Positions 38,501 to 48,679 are shown, counted from the stretch's first letter. The stretch is DNA of 64,000 nt from Auanema rhodensis (GCA_964057225.1 OZ059896.1:14513501-14577500), one strand, 5' to 3'. Notes: a model not told the origin generated them from the letters alone. A program made the numbers and translations.

Positions 38501-40788
38501 ATCTTCAAATGTTCGTCAACTGGGAAGACAAGCTCACCCTCAAGACCGTCTTCAAGGTTCCAGAGACCAAGAGACACATTGTCCACCTCATGACCCGCCC
38601 AGTCACCTACGTCGCCGTCTGGGACAAGGAAACCCGTCACTACCCCGAAACCATCGAGAAGACCATCTACCTCAAGGATTCTCGCTACCCAGTTGAGACT
38701 ATTGAGCGTGAATACTTCGAGAAGACCGGAATGAAGGTTTTGGTTTCCGGAAGCATCCGTCGCCCATTCTTCCCACTCTACGCCACCGAGGAGCACAAGA
38801 CTGTTCTTATCGGAGACAACCTCATCAACATCTGGTACGAGCCCATGACTGAGAAGGTCCGCGAGATCGTCTTCCACATGGAAATGGACGTCTTCGAGCC
38901 AGTCAAGAGAATGGAAAGCCCAACTTTCGAAAACTTCTATGAGAAGAAGTCCATGAACAAGAGATACGAGACCGAGGAGGAAGACTTCGAGGTTGAGATG
39001 ACCGACTACAAGACTGAGACTGAGAGCGAACGCCGCAACGTCTTCGCCAAGTACGTCAAGAACCTTGAGATCGTCAAGGCTTACAAGCACAGACTCTCCT
39101 TCAAGCTTGAGACTGTCGGAGATATCAAGAACAAGCTCGAGACTGAGGTCCGCGCCATCTGCGACGACAAGATCCGTTACTGCCGTGTCCACTTTGAGGC
39201 CCGTCGCACTCCCTTCGGAGAGGAATCCCGCGAGTGGGAACTCAAGGCTTTGATCCAAACCCTCTACCCAGAGATGCCAATGACCTTCAAGCAAATGTTC
39301 GATCAAATGCACCGTGAATTCATCGGAAACATGGAAATCCAATGGGGATCTGAGGAGAAGTACACCATGAACCTCAAGCTCCAAGGACAACAAAGCCGTG
39401 ACCAAAAGATCTGGATGAAGAAGGTTGAGCGCGAGCAAAACGGACTTACCGAGACCGAGAAGCTCATCGAGGCCGCCAAGTTGAACCAATACAAGCTTGT
39501 TGCTGAGCACAAGATCAGCCCAATGCACAAGATGTACCTCCGCAACTTCCTTTCTCTCCTCAAGAGCTGGAACTTCATGAACACCCAAGTTGAGTTCACC
39601 AACAAGATGTACGAAGGACGCATGGAGGCTAAGCTCACCATCGAGCCAATCAGCCGCCGCTTCTGCGACATCGTCATTGAGACCCCAGAGCAACGTGTTC
39701 TCTTCCGCAACATCGTCGTTCCATTCGAGCTCCCAACCCTCAACATCCGCCGTCACTACGGATCTATCAACTCCATGAAGCACATCGCTGAGAAGATCGA
39801 GAAGGAGACCCGCGCTGAATGCGTCGTCAAGAGCAACGAGATCAAGACCTTCGATAACCTCTTCTACAGACTTCCAATGGTTCCATGCCAAACTGTTCTT
39901 GCCAAGGATTGCTCCTCTGAGATCCCCAAGTTCACCGTTCTTATGGAGAAGGTTGCCAAGAACACCGAAGAGAAGATCCTCACCATCCACCACGAGAAGA
40001 ACAGCATCGAACTCGAATTGAAGAGAGAGAAGATGATCGTTAAGGTCAACGGAGAAATCATCAAGTCTGAGGAAGAGTTGGAGAACTTCGGAATCTTCAT
40101 CATCACTGAGAAGCTCTACAAGATCGATCTTGAAGACGTTCTCGTCACCTTCGACGGAATCCACGCCAAGATTCAACTCTCTGCTCTTTACAAGAACAAG
40201 CAATGCGGAATCTGCGGACACTACGACAACGAGGTTTGTTCTAATTGCCCAGCATCACTATTGTGAATTCTATTTCATTCCAGGAAACTAACGAGTTCCG
40301 TCGTGCTGACAACATCGAGACCACCGACCTCATGGAGTTCCACAAGAGCTTCTTGCACAAGAACCAAAGATGCGAGATGGACGAGTACGAGCTCAACAAG
40401 GAGTCCAACTACAAGATTCTCCGTGAGGAGACCAGCAGCAGCGAGGAAGAGCTTATGAACGAGTACGAAGGTACAGCTTGTTTCTTATCGAATCGCAACC
40501 CAACTTTGTTTTTTTTCAGAGCCCGAGCTCCGCACTCGCGTTCTTGAGCGTGGACACCGCATGTGCTTCTCCGAGATGCCAGTTAAGAGCTGCCGCACTG
40601 AGAAGAAGGAATTCGAAACCACCTACAAGCAAATGACCTTCAGATGCCTTCGCAAGTCTCTCCCAGTTGTTGAGAAGATGATGCGCGAACTCCGCAAGGA
40701 GAAGGTCTTGACCACCGACATGCTTGAGGAGATCGAAGAGACCTACGAGCACAAGATCCGCGTCCCAAAGATGTGCCTTGCTTATTAA
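35543..40788 (+). CDS. vit: Vitellogenin, copy C
   Basis: Six exons on the plus strand: 35543-35869, 35914-36045, 36092-36181, 36226-40233, 40284-40470, 40520-40788, encoding 1,670 residues. Every exon coordinate equals 70622 minus the matching coordinate in copy B. The protein has the signal peptide, lipid-transport region, RGKR (37963-37974) and VWD module ending with CGICGHYDNE before intron 4. Glutamine codons in the stretches I read are almost all CAA. The 3' flank keeps about 155 bp of homology with B, then breaks at 40943, next to the 199-bp tandem repeat element. It appears fully functional. Confidence 0.96.
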
Positions 40789-40954
40789 ACTAATTTTCTT
40801 ATAGTTTAAATGAAATTTTCTTATATTTTATATTTTCTTCACATAATTAGCATAAATACCATACAATTAGTACAATAATTACGTAAAACACCTGAAAACC
40901 TCGGAAGGAATATCCAAAACCATCATTTCAGTCAAACATCGCGTGACCAATGAG

Positions 40955-42236
40955 GCTTCTATTTTCCGGAAATACGGTTTATACCAAGCCCAACCACGAG
41001 AATGTTCACAAAAAAGTTCAGGCTGTGTACACGATGTGACCGGTGATTCCCCCTTTTTCTCCTCGATTATGAAATATATTCAATCACAAATATGCTGAAC
41101 TTGGGTATTCAAATCTGCAGAATCTGAATATTCAACTTAGATTTGACTAGGTTCTCTCCATTTTCCGTAAATACGGTTTATTCCGAGCCTATCCACAAGA
41201 TTGTTCACAAAAAAGTTCAGGCTGTGTACACGATGTGACCGGTGATTCACCCTTTTTCTCCTCGATTATGAAATATATTCAATTACAAATATGCTGAACT
41301 TGGGTATTCAAATCTGCAGAATCTGAATATTCAACTTAGATTTGGCTAGGTTTTCTCCATTTTCCGTAAATACGGTTTATTCCGAGCCTATCCACAAGAT
41401 TGTTCACAAAAAAGTTCAGGCTGTGTACACGATGTGACCGGTGATTCACCCTTTTTCTCCTCGATTATGAAATATATTCAATTACAAATATGCTGAACTT
41501 GGGTATTCAAATCTGCAGAATCTGAATATTCAACTTAGATTTGGCTAGGTTTTCTCCATTTTCCGTAAATACGGTTTATTCCGAGCCTATCCACAAGATT
41601 GTTCACAAAAAAGTTCAGGCTGTGTACACGATGTGACCGGTGATTCACCCTTTTTCTCCTCGATTATGAAATATATTCAATTACAAATATGCTGAACTTG
41701 GGTATTCAAATCTGCAGAATCTGAATATTCAACTTAGATTTGACTAGGTTCTCTCCATTTTCCGTAAATACGGTTTATTCCGAGCCTATCCACAAGATTG
41801 TTCACAAAAAAGTTCAGGCTGTGTACACGATGTGACCGGTGATTCACCCTTTTTCTCCTCGATTATGAAATATATTCAATTACAAATATGCTGAACTTGG
41901 GTATTCAAATCTGCAGAATCTGAATATTCAACTTAGATTTGACTAGGTTCTCTCCATTTTCCGTAAATACGGTTTATTCCGAGCCTATCCACAAGATTGT
42001 TCACAAAAAAGTTCAGGCTGTGTACACGATGTGACCGGTGATTCACCCTTTTTCTCCTCGATTATGAAATATATTCAATTACAAATATGCTGAACTTGGG
42101 TATTCAAATCTGCAGAATCTGAATATTCAACTTAGATTTGGCTAGGTTCTCTCCATTTTCCGTAAATACGGTTTATTCCGAGCCTATCCACAAAAATGTT
42201 CACAAAAATCGGTATAAACCGTTTTTCCTGTAAGCC
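40955..42236. repeat. 199-bp tandem repeat with terminal inverted repeats (MITE-like)
   Basis: The motif ttttccgKaaatacggttta recurs at 40962, 41161, 41360, 41559, 41758, 41957 and 42156, exactly 199 bp apart, giving six full units and a partial seventh. Units differ by a few substitutions. The outer ends are inverted: ccggaaatacggtttatacc at 40966-40985 matches the reverse complement of 42211-42230 with two mismatches. A non-autonomous DNA transposon whose inside has expanded as a satellite fits best. No coding capacity was seen. Confidence 0.85.
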
Positions 42237-42861
42237 AGTTTGTTTTTCTATTGCATTTGTCAAAATAAATATAATAACTTGGTTGGCGTACTGAAAAACC
42301 TATCTGGTTTTCGATCGTTCGATCGTTTCTGATGAAGACGGTTTGTTTAGGTGTTTTTCTTCTTAAGATAGACCTTGATCGCTTCGTCTACTAAAGATGG
42401 GCGAGAAAGGGTTTAGTTCTTTCGAAGGTTGAAACTGAACACAGAGCGGTTTCTCTCTCTCCGATAAGTTTTGACCAATAGTTGAAGTTTTCTACTTTAC
42501 CAATTTTACGGTGTTCTTGTCCTGTTATTGTGAAAACACGATATAGAGAGAAAACTTTATTAATTCAACAATGACACACACCTGAATATATAAAATTATC
42601 TTTTTTCCACCTAATTCGGTTACTACTGTGTTAGTATTTTTTCTTTTCTTTTAATTTAGATGGGTAAAAATAAAATTTTATTAAAGTATTTTCTTGTGAA
42701 TATTTATTTATACGTATAGTTAATTAAATTTTATCGTAATAATAAACTATTGATGACGTGTATCAGATATCTTACTACTTAAAGCTATTGTAGTTATTGT
42801 CTTTTTATAAAATGGATTGAATTTTCGTCTAACTATATCTCTAACCTAAAATAATAAATTT
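42237..42861. other. Intergenic DNA downstream of the chemoreceptor gene
   Basis: About 600 bp between the tandem repeat and the stop codon of the minus-strand chemoreceptor. No gene is visible. It contains a short gatcgttcgatcgtttc palindromic stretch near 42313-42329. Confidence 0.4.
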
Positions 42862-44468
42862 TTATTTAAAAACAGAGAATTTAACTAAAACCTCCTTATT
42901 AGCTAAAAGATATATTAAAGCATTAGCACAACTATTACATGACATACTAATCGATGGTATAAGAAACCATACATATGATGAATTTGTTTTAAAAACAAAA
43001 TATGGATATATACGAAAGAATAGCCAACAAATAAAATAAAAAATGGAAATTGCACCAAATTGAAGAGCATATCTATAAAAATTATTATTTATATAATTAA
43101 TATAATTAAGATCATTACTTATATTCTTTGTTTCTTCTTTTATTTCGATTTATTGTACTAATATTTGCTTTATTAGTTGAATTTCTAACATGTATCATTA
43201 ACTAAAAAGAATCAATTATATTATATTACTTTGAATTTCAAAATAGTCCATTTATCCGATATTCTAGAAATACGACCGTTCCTTCTAATTTGGTTTTGAA
43301 AAATGACGTCATTTCACGTGGAACAATCTTCCATAATATGCTAATCAGCCTTATCAGGCATTCAAAAATTGCGTATATCACCCATGTTTCAGGGAATATC
43401 GCGGGTAATTGGGAAAAGTTTTCAACCAGCAATAAACGCACCTCGGCAAAGCCTCATTGGTCACGTTATCGCCACTGCGCAAAGCTATCCCATAAAGTCT
43501 GGGAAAACTAAAGAGTTCCTGGTTATACGTATATCATATGGGTGAGAGTACATTTTAATTTATTAATGTTTGCCTTTTACTGTACAACAGTTACATTACG
43601 GTATGTTCTGTTATATAGTAGTAAGAATATTGAAAATAGTATCTGAAATTAATAAGAACTTACCGATATATAGCAAATTGCACATATAGTCGAAGTTAAT
43701 ATGTTACTAACTATATCAACATAAACAGATGAATAGTTAGGAACTCCTTCTATTATATCATATGAAAGAGAATAATATGTTAAATCAAACAATAATCTAG
43801 AATAACATAAATATTTTTTTTCTTTCTTTTTAAATTGGTTAAATATTTTTTTCAAAACTCACCGACAACATGGTAGTAAATATTGTGTAAGTACTACAAG
43901 AAACATACTAAAAACTATTTGTAAAACAACACATCGATTAACTATGTGACGTGTAAAAATTTGAAATCTTGGTAAACAAACAACAACAAATCTAAATATT
44001 TTTTTCTATTAAATGTTTAAAAAAAGCTTAGAACAATGTTGCTATACCTATTAATAGCCATGAGAATATGACATGATGAAATAGCATGCCAACAAAAGAC
44101 AAGAGCATCTCTTAAAATTGATAAATTTAAAGAATATTTTCCGTCTGGAAATAGATAATCCTATAAAATAAATAATATATTATATATTATTGATTTAAAT
44201 TACTTTTTTAATTAACATAGGTAACATATATCCCATATATATGATTAAAAGAATACATTCAAAGCAAAGATTTGATAATGATATTATATAAATTGGTGAT
44301 ATTCTTTTTCTGAAAAATAAAATGAATAAAATTTAATTGAAAATGAGAAAAATATTGAAAAGTTTACTTGTATGCTAATATTGTTACAGGATATATAGCT
44401 AATATAGTTAATAGAAATCCAAAAAGTGTAGTTAGTCCAAAAACGGTTAAAAGCGTAGTTTCGAGCAT
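42862..44468 (-). CDS. Seven-transmembrane chemoreceptor, srx-like
   Basis: Reconstructed from eight short minus-strand exons: 44368-44468, 44204-44309, 44048-44160, 43863-43991, 43664-43796, 43595-43642, 43119-43201, 42862-43072. All introns are GT-AG and the phases join into one 307-residue frame ending in TAA. It starts with a membrane helix (MLETTLLTVFGLTTLFGFLL), has NRF at 106-108 in the DRY position, a basic third loop (NRNKRRNKEYK), TM6 with FYFICWLFF and TM7 with SCANALIYLLANKE. Size and layout are those of nematode serpentine chemoreceptors; the NRF and the NKE after TM7 recall the srx group, but the family assignment is tentative. Such receptors usually act in sensory cilia. Intron 6 (43202-43594) contains a repeat that recurs inverted beyond the tRNA array. 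Intron 6 uses donor gtaact; if it is not spliced, the protein would stop after TM5. Confidence 0.8.
43275..43398 (+). repeat. Dispersed repeat, copy 1 (inverted relative to 51273-51384)
   Basis: This segment contains accgttccttctaatttggt, the palindrome aaatgacgtcattt and tgctaatcagccttatcagg. It matches the reverse complement of 51273-51384 closely, apart from one variable patch of about 15 bp. It sits inside intron 6 of the chemoreceptor gene. Confidence 0.85.
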
Positions 44469-45005
44469 TGCTCAAATCAAGAAGCTTCAGAGTTGCAAAA
44501 ATTGAGTTGTAACTTTAAGAGATAACTTGAATTAGCAGATGTTTATATTGAAGAAAATAAAAAAAGCTGATCTAAATAAAAAATGGGTCTCAAGAGGAAC
44601 AATTATATCAATGTTTTTTAATTTCAATCAGATGTTTGTTTTTTGTCTTCAAATTAAATATTTCTTCACTGCAAATTTGTATAACTTCCTTTTTTTCAAA
44701 AAATAAGATAATAATTATAAATTTATAAAAAAATTCATTACAATGTCTTCATGATGAAAACATTTTACTTGCTGATTTACTTATAATAACTTCTAATTTT
44801 ATTGATTTACTTGAAGTTGAAATATATTTTAATGATCAGAACAATTAAATAAGAAATGTTTGAAAAAAGAAAATTGAACTCTGGCGTAATCCTAAGTGCA
44901 AACTGCTACACCTCAGAACCGACGTCTGAAGTCGAAAGACTCTGTCTTAATAAATTTTGTGTTACGATCTTTAAAAAAAAACACACCTTCTGAAAAGGAA
45001 AAGGT
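44469..45005. other. Intergenic DNA between the chemoreceptor and the tRNA array
   Basis: AT-rich presumed promoter region of the chemoreceptor. At 44889-44925 it holds a degenerate half tRNA unit. The last 17 bp before the first tRNA match the array spacer (ctgaaaaggaaaaggta). Confidence 0.5.
44889..44925 (-). pseudogene. Decayed tRNA-Gln half unit
   Basis: The stretch atcctaagtgcaaactgctacacctcagaaccgacgt aligns with the 5' half of the tRNA-Gln(UUG) gene plus its gacgt flank, with several substitutions. The 3' half is not recognisable. It looks like a degraded outer unit of the neighbouring array. Confidence 0.65.
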
Positions 45006-45077
45006 AGGTTCCGCCGAGATTTGAACTCGGGTCGCAGGATTCAAAGTCCTGAGTGCTAACCGCTACACCACGGAACC
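45006..45077 (-). tRNA. tRNA-Gln(UUG), unit 1
   Basis: Cloverleaf read on the minus strand: 7-bp acceptor GGTTCCG/CGGAACC, A box TGGTGTAGCGG, anticodon stem CAGGA/TCCTG with loop CTTTGAA (anticodon TTG), T stem CCGAG/CTCGG with loop TTCAAAT, and discriminator T as is usual for eukaryotic tRNA-Gln. No intron. It decodes CAA. Spacer on its 5' side: ggtg, cccttctcg. Confidence 0.97.
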
Positions 45078-45172
45078 GACGTTCAGGTGCTATTAGCACT
45101 GTTCCAACATCTTTCTTCACGAACCCTTCTCGAAAAGAATTTAAACCGATCAAGTGCTGAAAAGGAAAAGGT

Positions 45173-45244
45173 AGGTTCCGCCGAGATTTGAACTCGGGTC
45201 GCAGGATTCAAAGTCCTGAGTGCTAACCGCTACACCACGGAACC
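45173..45244 (-). tRNA. tRNA-Gln(UUG), unit 2
   Basis: Body as unit 1. 5' spacer type ggtg, ctcttttcg. Confidence 0.97.
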
Positions 45245-45339
45245 GACGTTCAGGTGCTATTAGCACTGTTCCAACATCTTTCTTCACGAACTCTTTTCGA
45301 AAAGAATTTAAACCGATCAAGTGCTGAAAAGGAAAAGGT

Positions 45340-45411
45340 AGGTTCCGCCGAGATTTGAACTCGGGTCGCAGGATTCAAAGTCCTGAGTGCTAACCGCTAC
45401 ACCACGGAACC
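45340..45411 (-). tRNA. tRNA-Gln(UUG), unit 3
   Basis: Body as unit 1. 5' spacer has the rare tttagatg variant with cccttctcg, shared only with unit 15. Confidence 0.97.
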
Positions 45412-45506
45412 GACGTTTAGATGCTATTAGCACTGTTCCAACATCTTTCTTCACGAACCCTTCTCGAAAAGAATTTAAACCGATCAAGTGCTGAAAAGGA
45501 AAAGGT

Positions 45507-45578
45507 AGGTTCCGCCGAGATTTGAACTCGGGTCGCAGGATTCAAAGTCCTGAGTGCTAACCGCTACACCACGGAACC
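45507..45578 (-). tRNA. tRNA-Gln(UUG), unit 4
   Basis: Body as unit 1. 5' spacer type ggtg, ctcttttcg. Confidence 0.97.
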
Positions 45579-45673
45579 GACGTTCAGGTGCTATTAGCAC
45601 TGTTCCAACATCTTTCTTCACGAACTCTTTTCGAAAAGAATTTAAACCGATCAAGTGCTGAAAAGGAAAAGGT

Positions 45674-45745
45674 AGGTTCCGCCGAGATTTGAACTCGGGT
45701 CGCAGGATTCAAAGTCCTGAGTGCTAACCGCTACACCACGGAACC
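45674..45745 (-). tRNA. tRNA-Gln(UUG), unit 5
   Basis: Body as unit 1. 5' spacer type ggtg, ctcttttcg. Confidence 0.97.
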
Positions 45746-45840
45746 GACGTTCAGGTGCTATTAGCACTGTTCCAACATCTTTCTTCACGAACTCTTTTCG
45801 AAAAGAATTTAAACCGATCAAGTGCTGAAAAGGAAAAGGT

Positions 45841-45912
45841 AGGTTCCGCCGAGATTTGAACTCGGGTCGCAGGATTCAAAGTCCTGAGTGCTAACCGCTA
45901 CACCACGGAACC
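45841..45912 (-). tRNA. tRNA-Gln(UUG), unit 6
   Basis: Body as unit 1. 5' spacer type gatg, cccttctcg. Confidence 0.97.
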
Positions 45913-46007
45913 GACGTTCAGATGCTATTAGCACTGTTCCAACATCTTTCTTCACGAACCCTTCTCGAAAAGAATTTAAACCGATCAAGTGCTGAAAAGG
46001 AAAAGGT

Positions 46008-46079
46008 AGGTTCCGCCGAGATTTGAACTCGGGTCGCAGGATTCAAAGTCCTGAGTGCTAACCGCTACACCACGGAACC
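46008..46079 (-). tRNA. tRNA-Gln(UUG), unit 7
   Basis: Body as unit 1. 5' spacer combines gatg with ctcttttcg, also seen at unit 10. Confidence 0.97.
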
Positions 46080-46174
46080 GACGTTCAGATGCTATTAGCA
46101 CTGTTCCAACATCTTTCTTCACGAACTCTTTTCGAAAAGAATTTAAACCGATCAAGTGCTGAAAAGGAAAAGGT

Positions 46175-46246
46175 AGGTTCCGCCGAGATTTGAACTCGGG
46201 TCGCAGGATTCAAAGTCCTGAGTGCTAACCGCTACACCACGGAACC
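46175..46246 (-). tRNA. tRNA-Gln(UUG), unit 8
   Basis: Body as unit 1. 5' spacer type tatg with actattcc and cccttctcg. Confidence 0.97.
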
Positions 46247-46341
46247 GACGTTCATATGCTATTAGCACTATTCCAACATCTTTCTTCACGAACCCTTCTC
46301 GAAAAGAATTTAAACCGATCAAGTGCTGAAAAGGAAAAGGA

Positions 46342-46413
46342 AGGTTCCGCCGAGATTTGAACTCGGGTCGCAGGATTCAAAGTCCTGAGTGCTAACCGCT
46401 ACACCACGGAACC
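46342..46413 (-). tRNA. tRNA-Gln(UUG), unit 9
   Basis: Body as unit 1. 3' flank has ggaagg instead of ggtagg; 5' spacer type tatg with actattcc. Confidence 0.97.
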
Positions 46414-46508
46414 GACGTTCATATGCTATTAGCACTATTCCAACATCTTTCTTCACGAACCCTTCTCGAAAAGAATTTAAACCGATCAAGTGCTGAAAAG
46501 GAAAAGGA

Positions 46509-46580
46509 AGGTTCCGCCGAGATTTGAACTCGGGTCGCAGGATTCAAAGTCCTGAGTGCTAACCGCTACACCACGGAACC
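46509..46580 (-). tRNA. tRNA-Gln(UUG), unit 10
   Basis: Body as unit 1. 3' flank ggaagg; 5' spacer gatg with ctcttttcg. Confidence 0.97.
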
Positions 46581-46675
46581 GACGTTCAGATGCTATTAGC
46601 ACTGTTCCAACATCTTTCTTCACGAACTCTTTTCGAAAAGAATTTAAACCGATCAAGTGCTGAAAAGGAAAAGGT

Positions 46676-46747
46676 AGGTTCCGCCGAGATTTGAACTCGG
46701 GTCGCAGGATTCAAAGTCCTGAGTGCTAACCGCTACACCACGGAACC
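46676..46747 (-). tRNA. tRNA-Gln(UUG), unit 11
   Basis: Body as unit 1. 5' spacer ggtg, ctcttttcg. Confidence 0.97.
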
Positions 46748-46842
46748 GACGTTCAGGTGCTATTAGCACTGTTCCAACATCTTTCTTCACGAACTCTTTT
46801 CGAAAAGAATTTAAACCGATCAAGTGCTGAAAAGGAAAAGGT

Positions 46843-46914
46843 AGGTTCCGCCGAGATTTGAACTCGGGTCGCAGGATTCAAAGTCCTGAGTGCTAACCGC
46901 TACACCACGGAACC
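46843..46914 (-). tRNA. tRNA-Gln(UUG), unit 12
   Basis: Body as unit 1. 5' spacer tatg with actattcc. Confidence 0.97.
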
Positions 46915-47009
46915 GACGTTCATATGCTATTAGCACTATTCCAACATCTTTCTTCACGAACCCTTCTCGAAAAGAATTTAAACCGATCAAGTGCTGAAAA
47001 GGAAAAGGA

Positions 47010-47081
47010 AGGTTCCGCCGAGATTTGAACTCGGGTCGCAGGATTCAAAGTCCTGAGTGCTAACCGCTACACCACGGAACC
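47010..47081 (-). tRNA. tRNA-Gln(UUG), unit 13
   Basis: Body as unit 1. 3' flank ggaagg; 5' spacer ggtg, cccttctcg. Confidence 0.97.
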
Positions 47082-47176
47082 GACGTTCAGGTGCTATTAG
47101 CACTGTTCCAACATCTTTCTTCACGAACCCTTCTCGAAAAGAATTTAAACCGATCAAGTGCTGAAAAGGAAAAGGT

Positions 47177-47248
47177 AGGTTCCGCCGAGATTTGAACTCG
47201 GGTCGCAGGATTCAAAGTCCTGAGTGCTAACCGCTACACCACGGAACC
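47177..47248 (-). tRNA. tRNA-Gln(UUG), unit 14
   Basis: Body as unit 1. 5' spacer ggtg, ctcttttcg. Confidence 0.97.
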
Positions 47249-47343
47249 GACGTTCAGGTGCTATTAGCACTGTTCCAACATCTTTCTTCACGAACTCTTT
47301 TCGAAAAGAATTTAAACCGATCAAGTGCTGAAAAGGAAAAGGA

Positions 47344-47415
47344 AGGTTCCGCCGAGATTTGAACTCGGGTCGCAGGATTCAAAGTCCTGAGTGCTAACCG
47401 CTACACCACGGAACC
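47344..47415 (-). tRNA. tRNA-Gln(UUG), unit 15
   Basis: Body as unit 1. 3' flank ggaagg; 5' spacer has the rare tttagatg. Confidence 0.97.
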
Positions 47416-47510
47416 GACGTTTAGATGCTATTAGCACTGTTCCAACATCTTTCTTCACGAACCCTTCTCGAAAAGAATTTAAACCGATCAAGTGCTGAAA
47501 AGGAAAAGGT

Positions 47511-47582
47511 AGGTTCCGCCGAGATTTGAACTCGGGTCGCAGGATTCAAAGTCCTGAGTGCTAACCGCTACACCACGGAACC
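47511..47582 (-). tRNA. tRNA-Gln(UUG), unit 16
   Basis: Body as unit 1. 5' spacer ggtg, ctcttttcg. Confidence 0.97.
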
Positions 47583-47677
47583 GACGTTCAGGTGCTATTA
47601 GCACTGTTCCAACATCTTTCTTCACGAACTCTTTTCGAAAAGAATTTAAACCGATCAAGTGCTGAAAAGGAAAAGGT

Positions 47678-47749
47678 AGGTTCCGCCGAGATTTGAACTC
47701 GGGTCGCAGGATTCAAAGTCCTGAGTGCTAACCGCTACACCACGGAACC
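47678..47749 (-). tRNA. tRNA-Gln(UUG), unit 17
   Basis: Body as unit 1. 5' spacer combines tatg with actgttcc and ctcttttcg, as in unit 25. Confidence 0.97.
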
Positions 47750-47844
47750 GACGTTCATATGCTATTAGCACTGTTCCAACATCTTTCTTCACGAACTCTT
47801 TTCGAAAAGAATTTAAACCGATCAAGTGCTGAAAAGGAAAAGGT

Positions 47845-47916
47845 AGGTTCCGCCGAGATTTGAACTCGGGTCGCAGGATTCAAAGTCCTGAGTGCTAACC
47901 GCTACACCACGGAACC
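47845..47916 (-). tRNA. tRNA-Gln(UUG), unit 18
   Basis: Body as unit 1. 5' spacer ggtg, cccttctcg. Confidence 0.97.
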
Positions 47917-48011
47917 GACGTTCAGGTGCTATTAGCACTGTTCCAACATCTTTCTTCACGAACCCTTCTCGAAAAGAATTTAAACCGATCAAGTGCTGAA
48001 AAGGAAAAGGT

Positions 48012-48083
48012 AGGTTCCGCCGAGATTTGAACTCGGGTCGCAGGATTCAAAGTCCTGAGTGCTAACCGCTACACCACGGAACC
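48012..48083 (-). tRNA. tRNA-Gln(UUG), unit 19
   Basis: Body as unit 1. 5' spacer ggtg, ctcttttcg. Confidence 0.97.
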
Positions 48084-48178
48084 GACGTTCAGGTGCTATT
48101 AGCACTGTTCCAACATCTTTCTTCACGAACTCTTTTCGAAAAGAATTTAAACCGATCAAGTGCTGAAAAGGAAAAGGT

Positions 48179-48250
48179 AGGTTCCGCCGAGATTTGAACT
48201 CGGGTCGCAGGATTCAAAGTCCTGAGTGCTAACCGCTACACCACGGAACC
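48179..48250 (-). tRNA. tRNA-Gln(UUG), unit 20
   Basis: Body as unit 1. 5' spacer gatg, cccttctcg. Confidence 0.97.
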
Positions 48251-48345
48251 GACGTTCAGATGCTATTAGCACTGTTCCAACATCTTTCTTCACGAACCCT
48301 TCTCGAAAAGAATTTAAACCGATCAAGTGCTGAAAAGGAAAAGGT

Positions 48346-48417
48346 AGGTTCCGCCGAGATTTGAACTCGGGTCGCAGGATTCAAAGTCCTGAGTGCTAAC
48401 CGCTACACCACGGAACC
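48346..48417 (-). tRNA. tRNA-Gln(UUG), unit 21
   Basis: Body as unit 1. 5' spacer tatg with actattcc. Confidence 0.97.
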
Positions 48418-48512
48418 GACGTTCATATGCTATTAGCACTATTCCAACATCTTTCTTCACGAACCCTTCTCGAAAAGAATTTAAACCGATCAAGTGCTGA
48501 AAAGGAAAAGGA

Positions 48513-48584
48513 AGGTTCCGCCGAGATTTGAACTCGGGTCGCAGGATTCAAAGTCCTGAGTGCTAACCGCTACACCACGGAACC
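48513..48584 (-). tRNA. tRNA-Gln(UUG), unit 22
   Basis: Body as unit 1. 3' flank ggaagg; 5' spacer ggtg, cccttctcg. Confidence 0.97.
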
Positions 48585-48679
48585 GACGTTCAGGTGCTAT
48601 TAGCACTGTTCCAACATCTTTCTTCACGAACCCTTCTCGAAAAGAATTTAAACCGATCAAGTGCTGAAAAGGAAAAGGT

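Larger units (their letters stand above)
29680..40943. repeat. Large inverted duplication containing vitellogenins B and C
   Basis: Positions x in the left arm (29680-35183) and 70622-x in the right arm (35439-40943) correspond without any net offset through the whole gene, including introns. I noticed only a promoter substitution (caattc/cagttc) and a few changes in the last 60 bp of the 3' flank. The arms are about 5.5 kb and the unique centre is about 255 bp (35184-35438). The right arm ends at 40943, where the sequence switches abruptly at acatcgc to unrelated DNA. Confidence 0.92.

Noticed and set aside
43290-43511. 73-codon plus-strand frame over the dispersed repeat
   Set aside because: The frame is not kept in the inverted copy at 51273-51384, and the segment is an intron of the chemoreceptor gene.
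44971-45153. 60-codon frame across the first tRNA unit
   Set aside because: It reads through a tRNA gene and spacer and is a chance frame.
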